A stretch of 14,088 nucleotides of DNA from Armatimonadota bacterium. Its GTDB lineage: Bacteria > Armatimonadota > Fimbriimonadia > Fimbriimonadales > Fimbriimonadaceae. This document shows positions 7,587 to 13,587 of this stretch, piece after piece. The notes beneath the pieces are model-generated. The model was given only the letters and a program-made list of their open reading frames with translations. It made no database searches and was not told where the DNA came from. The stretch is from positions 1 to 14,088 of the forward strand of contig JAFAFM010000242.1 of the NCBI GenBank assembly GCA_023423495.1, written 5' to 3'. Positions within the stretch are counted from its first letter, which is position 1, and the number at the start of each line of letters is the position of its first letter. The position numbers and the translations under genes were made by a program.

Positions 7587-9386
7587 ATGAATCAACCTTA
7601 CGAACAGTCCTACCTTTATCGTCTTCGCCACTCTGCTGCCCACCTAATGGCCCAGGCGGTGACTGAGCTTTATCCCGGCGCAAAGCTTTCCATTGGCCCT
7701 CCGATCGAGAACGGCTTTTACTACGATATCGACTTCCCAGAACCGCTGAAGGAAGAAGATCTGCCGAGGATCGAAAAGCGCATGAAGGAGCTGGCCAAGC
7801 TCGACCAGCGGATCGAACGCACGGAAGTAAGTCGCGAAGAAGCCCGACGCCTCATCCTTGATGACTCTATCCCGAGCATGGGATCGAATGTGGCGGAGTA
7901 CAAGCTGCAGCTTCTGGATGCCATCCCCGAGGGTGAGACGATCAGCTTCTACGACCAACAGCGTACGGACCGAGAAGGAACGTTGCACCGGTTTCTGGAC
8001 TTGTGTCGGGGCCCTCACGTCGACTCTACAAAAGAGATCAAAAATTTCAAGCTGATGCATCTCGCTGGGGCCTACTGGCGTGGCGACGTCAAGAATAAGC
8101 AGTTGACGCGGATTTACGGCACTGCTTTCGAAACACCGGAGGAGTTAGAAGACCACCTCCACATGCTGGAGGAGGCGGCCAAGCGCGACCACCGGAAATT
8201 AGGCAAGGAGTTGGGGCTGTTTATGTTCAGTCCCCGAGTTGGCACGGGCTTACCGCTATGGCTGCCAAAGGGTGCCATTTTGCGCGACACGCTCATCGAC
8301 TTCATGAAGAAGGAGCAGCTTTCGCGCGGCTACGATCCGGTCATCACACCGCATATCGGCAACATCAAGCTCTATGAGAAGAGTGGGCACATCATCACGT
8401 ACAAGGACAAGATGTTTCCATTTATGGAGGATGAGGAGAAAGAGACATACATCCTCAAGCCGATGAATTGTCCGTTCCATATCGAGATCTATGCCTCTCA
8501 AATGCGCTCTTATCGAGACTTACCGATTCGATACGCGGAGTTCGGCACGGTTCACCGCTACGAGCAAAGCGGGGAAGTAACGGGCATCTTACGGGCCAGG
8601 GGTTTTACGCAGGACGATGCGCATCTCTTCGTGACCCCGGACCAGCTTCAAGATGAATTTTTGGGAGTCGTGGACCTTATGCAGCGCGTTTGGCAGAAGC
8701 TTGGGTTGGACGATGTCAAGCTCAGGCTCGGAACGAAAGATCCGAAGTCGGACAAGTATGTCGGGCATGACGACAACTGGAAAGCGGCAACGGAGGCGAT
8801 CGAGAACGCGTGCAAGTCGAAGGGGATCGAATATTTCGTGTCGGAAGGCGATGCCGCGTTTTACGGTCCCAAGTTAGACGTGATCATCCGTGACGCCCTC
8901 GGCCGCGAATGGCAGATGGGCACTGTCCAAGTCGACTACAACCTGCCAGAGAGATTCGAGCTGGAATACATCGGCGAAGACAGCAAACCTCACCGGCCGA
9001 TCATGATTCACCGAGCGCCGTTTGGGTCACTGGAGCGAATGATCGGCTTGATCACCGAGCAGTTCGCCGGTGCATTTCCCTTCTGGATGGCACCCGTACA
9101 AATCTCGATCCTCGCCATTGCAGATCGGCACAACGAGCCGGCGTTCGAGTTGGCGGACAAGCTCCGCAGCAAGCTCTACGACACACGCAATTTGCGGGTG
9201 TCCGTAGATGATCGGCGGGAGACGCTGGGCAAGAAGATTCGGGAAGCCCAAATACAGAAGGTCCCGTTCATGCTGATCCTTGGGGACAAGGATATCGAGA
9301 ACGGAACTGTAGGCGTGCGAAGCCGTGAAGACGGCGATTTGGGAGCAATGTCGCTAGACAGCTTCCTGGACAAGTTGCCGAAGTGA
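7587..9386 (+). CDS. thrS: Threonyl-tRNA synthetase, form lacking the N-terminal TGS domain
   Basis: Class II synthetase that charges tRNA-Thr. At 599 aa it is shorter than E. coli ThrRS (642), because it begins at about the point where the editing domain starts and has no TGS domain. The editing domain keeps H15xxxH19 (HSAAH) and C140xxxH144 (CRGPH), so deacylation of Ser-tRNA-Thr should be intact. The catalytic domain has MNCPFH with zinc ligand Cys295, GTVHRYE motif 2 (Arg324), TQDDAH with ligand His346, and MIHRAPFGS with ligand His475. A C-terminal anticodon-binding domain starts at about 500. AAGGA at 7577-7581 is 5 nt before ATG 7587, and the preceding gene stops at 7525, so there is no room for a missed 60-residue domain. 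Confidence 0.97.
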   Translation: MNQPYEQSYLYRLRHSAAHLMAQAVTELYPGAKLSIGPPIENGFYYDIDFPEPLKEEDLPRIEKRMKELAKLDQRIERTEVSREEARRLILDDSIPSMGSNVAEYKLQLLDAIPEGETISFYDQQRTDREGTLHRFLDLCRGPHVDSTKEIKNFKLMHLAGAYWRGDVKNKQLTRIYGTAFETPEELEDHLHMLEEAAKRDHRKLGKELGLFMFSPRVGTGLPLWLPKGAILRDTLIDFMKKEQLSRGYDPVITPHIGNIKLYEKSGHIITYKDKMFPFMEDEEKETYILKPMNCPFHIEIYASQMRSYRDLPIRYAEFGTVHRYEQSGEVTGILRARGFTQDDAHLFVTPDQLQDEFLGVVDLMQRVWQKLGLDDVKLRLGTKDPKSDKYVGHDDNWKAATEAIENACKSKGIEYFVSEGDAAFYGPKLDVIIRDALGREWQMGTVQVDYNLPERFELEYIGEDSKPHRPIMIHRAPFGSLERMIGLITEQFAGAFPFWMAPVQISILAIADRHNEPAFELADKLRSKLYDTRNLRVSVDDRRETLGKKIREAQIQKVPFMLILGDKDIENGTVGVRSREDGDLGAMSLDSFLDKLPK

Positions 9387-9387
9387 A

Positions 9388-9412
9388 GAATCGGGCCTGA
9401 ACGGCCCGATTC
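9388..9412. terminator. Bidirectional hairpin between convergent thrS and the lipoprotein gene
   Basis: GAATCGGGCC (9388-9397) and GGCCCGATTC (9403-9412) form a perfect 10-bp stem with a 5-nt loop. It begins one base after the thrS stop and ends two bases before the stop of the opposing gene. Neither side has a real U-tract, so it may end transcription weakly or mainly protect the 3' ends. Confidence 0.75.
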
Positions 9413-9414
9413 GA

Positions 9415-9657
9415 TTACAGTTGGCCTGTTCCGCCGCCGTCCGTTGGCTGATTCATCGCGGGTGCATTCGCGTTTGGATTGCTGCTTGCGGAAGGTGTTT
9501 TAGGTGCATTAGCTGGCATCTGGCCCGGCTGAATGCCTTCCTTAAACAATTTCTTCATTTCTTGCTTCTCAGTTTCCGAAAGTTTGCTATCGTTTGAGCC
9601 GCATCCAACCACGGATAATCCCGCTGCGATGAGAATGAAAAGGATTGATTTGTTCAT
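9415..9657 (-). CDS. Small hypothetical lipoprotein (80 aa)
   Basis: MNKSILFILIAAGLSVVGC is a lipoprotein signal peptide: a lysine, a hydrophobic stretch and lipobox VVGC with Cys19 as the acylated residue. The mature part has a short charged segment (about 25-40, SETEKQEMKKLFKEG, probably helical) and then a disordered tail rich in Pro, Asn, Ala, Ser and Gly. I do not recognise a domain. ATG 9657 is chosen because the signal peptide starts there; the frame extends to 9687 through a hairpin and would spoil the signal. No Shine-Dalgarno is visible. It follows the prepilin-like gene by 52 nt, separated by a hairpin, and may be expressed from that transcript. Confidence 0.7.
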   Translation of the reverse strand: MNKSILFILIAAGLSVVGCGSNDSKLSETEKQEMKKLFKEGIQPGQMPANAPKTPSASSNPNANAPAMNQPTDGGGTGQL

Positions 9658-9670
9658 TTTTTGGAAAAGG

Positions 9671-9698
9671 GGGCCGCACGTTGCCACAGGCGCGGCCC
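9671..9698 (-). terminator. GC-rich hairpin between the prepilin-like gene and the lipoprotein gene
   Basis: On the minus strand GGGCCGC and GCGGCCC (plus 9692-9698 and 9671-9677) pair over 7 bp, and the loop can add a GCC/GGC inner helix. It is followed by CCTTTTCC, a modest T-run. It could be an attenuating terminator or an mRNA-stabilising end for the pilin message. A similar element follows the other pilin gene. Confidence 0.55.
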
Positions 9699-9709
9699 TT
9701 GTCTGGAAC

Positions 9710-10645
9710 TTAGTTATAGGGTTGAAGGTGAACCATGCACCGATTTGTCGGCGCGAGGTTGCACGTTTCGGTCTTGTAAAGGCCAGGCAGGCTCATCGAC
9801 TTGGCGTGGCCGTCAGCAAACCCGATGTTTGACATACCTTTCCGGATCTTGGCCGCCACGTCGTCTGGCATGGTATAGCGGCTTCCTGGAGGGTTGCCTC
9901 TCATTTCCGTGCATGACTTGGGACCACCATTCCATCGCGGAGTAGCTCCACCGATGCTGTCGCCACCAGGGCTGTAGGGTCGGAACGCACAGGTTCCAAG
10001 CTCTTCATCCACGGGTCGGCTCGTCGAGTAGTCGGCCGTCGGTTCACCAGCATCGAAGATCAATGCCTGAGCAGCCACGTCTTGAAGCTGCGTCTGGGAG
10101 ATGCTAGGCGTGGTGACATAGGCACAGGAGCCCCAGCACCCAACGCCGCCGGTCGGAGCAGCCCAGCCCATAACGCCATTGTGGAGAGATCCCACAGCAT
10201 TGAGCGCGCGCGCCAGAGCGTTTGCGTTGCTAACGTTGTAGTACGGTTGCCCTTTCATTTGGGCTCGCGGAATGGACCCGTAGGTGCCGCCAACCCACTT
10301 CCAGAACGTTGCGTAGAACGGATCGGATTGAGCTGCGGGATTCACCTCGCCCTGAGGATTTCGAAAGATTTCTAAGTTTTTGGTGTAGGGCTCGATCATG
10401 AACATCCAAAGGAAGTTCGCATTCGTCCCTGCATCGGTGCGAGAAGCGAGTGGGAAGACATCGTCGAAGTCGGCGCTGTACATAACGCAGGCCAAGTTCA
10501 ACTGCTTGACGTTGGACAGGCCGGAAGTCTTTTTTGCCGCTTCCTTGGCCTGAGCAAAAACGGGGAATAGGATCGCCGCCAATATAGCGATGATCGCAAT
10601 GACGACCAAAAGTTCGATCAGGGTGAATGCCCGAGACCTTTTCAT
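9710..10645 (-). CDS. Prepilin-like protein, DUF1559 / type II secretion pseudopilin family
   Basis: A 311-aa protein with a class III signal: MKRSRA^FTLIELL, cleavage expected after Ala6, Glu at +5 of the mature protein, then a hydrophobic helix to about residue 30. The early mature region has YSADFDDVF (56-64), the acidic motif common in this family, and FADGHAK at 276-282 matches its C-terminal DG signature. Seven cysteines (53, 170, 174, 219, 245, 295, 303) suggest disulfides in an exported domain. Such proteins are processed by prepilin peptidase and assemble in, or sit at, the envelope; what this one does is unknown. GGCGG lies 5-9 nt before ATG 10645. It is 117 bp downstream of the permease gene on the same strand, and the small lipoprotein gene follows. 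No pilus ATPase or peptidase is in the window. Confidence 0.9.
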   Translation of the reverse strand: MKRSRAFTLIELLVVIAIIAILAAILFPVFAQAKEAAKKTSGLSNVKQLNLACVMYSADFDDVFPLASRTDAGTNANFLWMFMIEPYTKNLEIFRNPQGEVNPAAQSDPFYATFWKWVGGTYGSIPRAQMKGQPYYNVSNANALARALNAVGSLHNGVMGWAAPTGGVGCWGSCAYVTTPSISQTQLQDVAAQALIFDAGEPTADYSTSRPVDEELGTCAFRPYSPGGDSIGGATPRWNGGPKSCTEMRGNPPGSRYTMPDDVAAKIRKGMSNIGFADGHAKSMSLPGLYKTETCNLAPTNRCMVHLQPYN

Positions 10646-10762
10646 AGTTACCGCCTGCGGTCAGTCTTCGACCGCCATATTCACCGTACTTTGATTAGAC
10701 GGCAAAGCGTTAGCACAAAATGTGACTGTGGTGAATGCAAACCACAAATATGTAGCTTAAGG

Positions 10763-11971
10763 CTATTCGTACCGAATGGAATCGACCGGGTCCTTGGTAG
10801 CAGCTCTCAGCGCGGGAATGAGGCCAAAGACGATCCCGACCCCAAGGCAGACTGAGATCGCAAGAGCAATGATCGGAGCTGTGACGGTTGGCTTGATCGG
10901 GGTGAAATAGTACAAGGCCAGACATACTAAATAGCTCAGGCCCAATCCGACCAACCCACCGACCAAAGACAGCGTCGCGGATTCGAAAAGGAACTGCTGA
11001 AAAATGTCGCCCTTGGTCGCACCGACGGTTTTTCGAATTCCAATTTCTTTAGACCGCTCATTCACGGACATCAACATAACCGTCATGATCCCTACACCAC
11101 CTACGAAGAGCGCGATCGACGTAAGGCCCGTCAGCAGCCAAGTGAGAATGCCCATTAATTTGAAAACCAATCCAAGGAGGTCTTCTTGGGTCAGTACAGA
11201 GAAGGACTCACGGTTTAGGCGAGTGGCCAATTTTGTTTCAACGGCCTTTACCAGTGACCGTGGCTCTTGATCAGGCTCCGTCTGAACCATGATTCGGTCG
11301 AATTGAACCGCCGGCACTTTGGATTGTACAAAAGGAAGGGGAACATAGACCACATTCTCAAAACTTCCCATGCTGAGAAGGCTGTTTTCAGCCTGAGTGT
11401 CGGCGGTGATGCCAACAACACCATATTTAACGCCGTTGTAAAGGATTTCCTTGCCCAGCGCCGGACCGCTACCAAACAGGTTTTTCCTAGCCACTCCACC
11501 TACGATACAAACCGGGCTTTTGGTTTCCGATTCGTCAAAGAGTCGGCCTTCCGCCAAGTTCATATTTCGCATTCGGAACCAGTCGGGAAGCGTAGCAATC
11601 ACCAAGGTGGAAGGGCTGGTGTTTTCCTGATACTTGATTCCTCCGCCGACGAAGCTCAAAGGAACGGCGGTTCGGACTCCAGGCACGCTCTTAATGTTTG
11701 CCACGTCTTGGGCTGAGAGGTAGCTGATCCCTATCATGCTCGCGCTGAACATGGAGGATTCATCGATCCTGCCGGGCAGGACGATGAGCAGATTGACGCC
11801 AAGATCGCTGACCTGCTTGCTGACATCCTTTTGGACACCAGAAGCGATGCTGACAAGCAGGATAATAGCGCTGCTCCCCACCAAGATTCCGAGGGCGCTC
11901 AAAACCGAGCGCTGCCATTGTTCTCTCAGACTGCGGAGAGCAGATTTGAAGTTAAGGGCGGGCGAAGCCAC
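10763..11971 (-). CDS. MacB/FtsX-type ABC transporter permease
   Basis: A 402-aa membrane subunit of the MacB-like (type VII) ABC family, which work by mechanotransmission on periplasmic substrates rather than by a channel. Order: ALRSLREQWQRSVLSALGI and the first TM (about 24-44), a MacB_PCD-like periplasmic domain (about 50-265), then an FtsX domain with TMs at about 274-299, 327-355 and 363-386. The coupling segment SVNERSKEIGIRKTVGATKG (302-321) and the end PALRAATKDPVDSIRYE are typical. Its ATPase partner is not in the window, which is unusual as the two are generally adjacent. GTG 11971 is the only start giving the conserved N-terminus; the ATG at 11978 is out of frame. It follows the 58-aa lipoprotein gene by 32 nt, suggesting co-transcription. 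Confidence 0.92.
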   Translation of the reverse strand: MASPALNFKSALRSLREQWQRSVLSALGILVGSSAIILLVSIASGVQKDVSKQVSDLGVNLLIVLPGRIDESSMFSASMIGISYLSAQDVANIKSVPGVRTAVPLSFVGGGIKYQENTSPSTLVIATLPDWFRMRNMNLAEGRLFDESETKSPVCIVGGVARKNLFGSGPALGKEILYNGVKYGVVGITADTQAENSLLSMGSFENVVYVPLPFVQSKVPAVQFDRIMVQTEPDQEPRSLVKAVETKLATRLNRESFSVLTQEDLLGLVFKLMGILTWLLTGLTSIALFVGGVGIMTVMLMSVNERSKEIGIRKTVGATKGDIFQQFLFESATLSLVGGLVGLGLSYLVCLALYYFTPIKPTVTAPIIALAISVCLGVGIVFGLIPALRAATKDPVDSIRYE

Positions 11972-12003
11972 GCCCCATTAGACCGCATTTAATGCCGTGT
12001 GGG

Positions 12004-12180
12004 CTATTGACTGGCCCCTTCGTTTAAGGTTTTGCCCTTACCTTCCATTGGACCACTGTAATAAGATGGGTCGGATGGTTTTTCGGAGCTGCTTCCGCAG
12101 CCCACGAGCAAAGCAAGGGACGACAGCAAAAGTGTGCTTGCCAAAAGCAAGAATGCGGTTCGAGAATTCCTTGATTTCAT
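12004..12180 (-). CDS. Very small lipoprotein (58 aa) with a YYSGPM motif
   Basis: MKSRNSRTAF is a basic n-region, followed by about 17 hydrophobic residues and lipobox ALLVGC with Cys28. The mature peptide is only about 31 residues: a Ser-rich linker and YYSGPMEGKGKT (40-51). That motif recurs in the preceding gene as YYTGPMKSK. The start ATG 12180 is 4 nt after the previous stop, so translation is likely coupled; upstream in-frame codons lie inside the previous gene. I know of no named family. The clear signal peptide and the motif shared with its neighbour argue that this is a real gene. Confidence 0.68.
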   Translation of the reverse strand: MKSRNSRTAFLLLASTLLLSSLALLVGCGSSSEKPSDPSYYSGPMEGKGKTLNEGASQ

Positions 12181-12184
12181 AGAG

Positions 12185-12484
12185 TTATTTGGCGCTTCCC
12201 CCGCCGGTATTGGAAGCAGCAGCGCCCTTTGCAAGTTCGGGATGCTGTCTCAGCCATGCGTCCGCCGCAGCTTGGCCCTCAGTATCAGTCATTCGCTGAC
12301 CGTCCATTGTGCCAAAGCCGCTACCCATTTTTGACTTCATCGGGCCAGTGTAGTAAATACCTTTGCCTCCGGTATCCGGTAACGAATCATCGCTGCCCTT
12401 GAAAATAAGCATGTAGCAAGCAGCCGCAACCAACACCAGGGCTCCGCCGGCTACCATGTAAGTGTTTCGTTTGGACTCATTCAT
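12185..12484 (-). CDS. Small membrane-anchored hypothetical protein (99 aa) with a YYTGPM motif
   Basis: The N-terminus MNESKRNTYM is short and basic and is followed by one hydrophobic segment (about 9-28), which should anchor the protein with its C-terminus outside. The exported part carries KGIYYTGPMKSK (41-52), a GFGTMDGQ region, an ADAWLRQHPEL stretch likely to be helical, and a Gly/Ser/Ala tail. I do not recognise a domain. ATG 12484 is preferred; an in-frame GTG at 12493 would add three residues. It follows the prepilin-like gene by 49 nt with a hairpin between, and its stop is 4 nt before the 58-aa lipoprotein gene. Shared motif, strand and spacing suggest one operon. Confidence 0.68.
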   Translation of the reverse strand: MNESKRNTYMVAGGALVLVAAACYMLIFKGSDDSLPDTGGKGIYYTGPMKSKMGSGFGTMDGQRMTDTEGQAAADAWLRQHPELAKGAAASNTGGGSAK

Positions 12485-12497
12485 ATGGTTCACTTGG

Positions 12498-12520
12498 CCC
12501 CCGGGGCAGAGCCCCGAGGG
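12498..12520 (-). terminator. Strong GC hairpin between the second prepilin-like gene and the 99-aa gene
   Basis: CGGGGC (12502-12507) and GCCCCG (12511-12516) pair around a 3-nt loop and, after one G-U wobble on the minus-strand RNA, three more C-G pairs extend the stem to 10 bp. There is no T-run after it on the minus strand, so it may stabilise or partly block the message rather than stop transcription. It ends only 13 nt before the ATG at 12484 and could also affect translation there. Confidence 0.55.
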
Positions 12521-12533
12521 ATGTTAAGACGGT

Positions 12534-13349
12534 TTACTCCGCTACGTAGTGATACTTTCGAACCCAAAGGCCAGCTGCGTTCTGCATTAGATACCGCTCG
12601 TTGTTTCCTTTGATGAACTTAGCGTGCGAATCCGTAAAGATGGCATTGCCGCCACCCTTATACATGTTCGAGGCCTCGCAGCCCATCGTGGTGCCAAAGC
12701 TTGGTCCTGTCGAAGACGATGCTGCAATAGTTCCCGTGAAGCCATCGGTGATGATGATGGTCTCGGCGATTCGAGCGGGATATGTCATGGACATAGTTGC
12801 GCCGGTTGTTGCCGCACTTCCGGCCATGTTTGCGAGAGGATCGGCAAGCGTTCCAGCACCATAAACGGCGCCAAAACCGATGCCGTAGTGGGAATGGATC
12901 CACCGAACAGGAACCCAAGAATTCAATGCCCCTAGTCCATCACAGTCAGCCTTGTCCGCGCCTGCTTTCCACTTCTCTTCTGTCCACATAGAACTTTGGT
13001 TCAGTCCGGTTGGATCTACGCGCCCGCCAGTGGCGACGTTCGGGTGGCTTCGGTTGGGCATACCATTCTTTGTGTAGGGATTAAGCGCTTGCGGCCAGGA
13101 CAAAAGGTCGTCGCGATAGAATCCATTTCGCGGCTGACCCGTTCCGACCACCCACTTCACAAACATGTCGTCATAGTCGGTCCCGTACATGTACATAGCG
13201 GTACCGATCTGCTTCATTTGCGCTAGCACCTGAGTGGCCTTAGCTGACTCTTTGGCAGCGGCAAACACGGGGAAAAGGATCGCGGCCAGAATGGCGATAA
13301 TCGCGATCACGACGAGCAACTCGATGAGAGTGAAGGCTCGTTTTAACAT
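12534..13349 (-). CDS. Prepilin-like protein, DUF1559 / type II secretion pseudopilin family
   Basis: A 271-aa relative of the protein at 9710-10645. MLKRA^FTLIELL is a class III signal with cleavage after Ala5; the N-terminal helix is almost the same in both proteins. YGTDYDDMF (55-63) corresponds to YSADFDDVF in the other, and FTDSHAKFI (238-246) corresponds to its FADGHAK. The middle parts differ clearly in sequence, so the two may have different partners. Only two cysteines are present. ATG 13349 is chosen for the short basic leader and a GGAGG at 13358-13362; an upstream in-frame start at 13394 would spoil the signal. It heads the minus-strand run of envelope genes. Confidence 0.9.
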   Translation of the reverse strand: MLKRAFTLIELLVVIAIIAILAAILFPVFAAAKESAKATQVLAQMKQIGTAMYMYGTDYDDMFVKWVVGTGQPRNGFYRDDLLSWPQALNPYTKNGMPNRSHPNVATGGRVDPTGLNQSSMWTEEKWKAGADKADCDGLGALNSWVPVRWIHSHYGIGFGAVYGAGTLADPLANMAGSAATTGATMSMTYPARIAETIIITDGFTGTIAASSSTGPSFGTTMGCEASNMYKGGGNAIFTDSHAKFIKGNNERYLMQNAAGLWVRKYHYVAE

Positions 13350-13366
13350 ATTGGCAACCTCCAGCC

Positions 13367-13378
13367 CGCATATATGCG
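13367..13378. promoter_or_regulatory. 12-bp perfect palindrome upstream of the pilin ribosome binding site
   Basis: CGCATATATGCG is an exact palindrome located 4 bp upstream of the GGAGG of the prepilin-like gene. It could be an operator or a short 5'-UTR structure. No defined -10/-35 pair was found in 13379-13480, so its position relative to the transcription start is unknown. Confidence 0.3.
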
Positions 13379-13484
13379 AGCAAATGCATAACAAAGGAAG
13401 TGTAATACAACTTTTCGAGATTGTGTATAGGAAATGTGTCTGTATGTGTGGGGTGAATTCCGGACAAAAGGGCCGAGGAGAACG

Positions 13485-13557
13485 CGCGGCTGAGAGGATT
13501 CGAACCTCCGACTTCTTCCTCCGGAGGGAAGCGCTCTATCCACTGAGCTACAGCCGC
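13485..13557 (-). tRNA. tRNA-Arg (anticodon CCG)
   Basis: The minus strand folds as a complete cloverleaf. The acceptor stem is GCGGCTG with CAGCCGC and a G discriminator. The D-arm is GCTC/GAGC, the anticodon arm CTTCC-CTCCGGA-GGAAG has anticodon CCG reading CGG, and the T-arm is GGAGG-TTCGAAT-CCTCT with one G-U pair. The CCA end is not encoded (CGT follows). It lies 30 nt after the nuoF stop on the same strand and may be processed from that transcript or start on its own. Confidence 0.95.
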
Positions 13558-13587
13558 AAGCCTAACTTAGCGTACCGCAGTTCTGAC

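Noticed and set aside
10646..10762. Possible promoter for the pilin-like gene at 10645
   Set aside because: Candidates such as TTGCCG with AATATG match too poorly to call.
12601..12935. Plus-strand open frames across the pilin-like gene
   Set aside because: They are antisense shadows of a gene with clear prepilin and FTDSHAK motifs.
13350..13394. Longer start for the pilin-like gene
   Set aside because: It would put 15 residues with three cysteines before the prepilin leader and would include the GGAGG site in the coding part.
13395..13484. TG-rich stretch upstream of the pilin-like gene, possible promoter or repeat
   Set aside because: Several partial -10 boxes exist (for example TATACA on the minus strand at 13424-13429), but none has a properly spaced -35.
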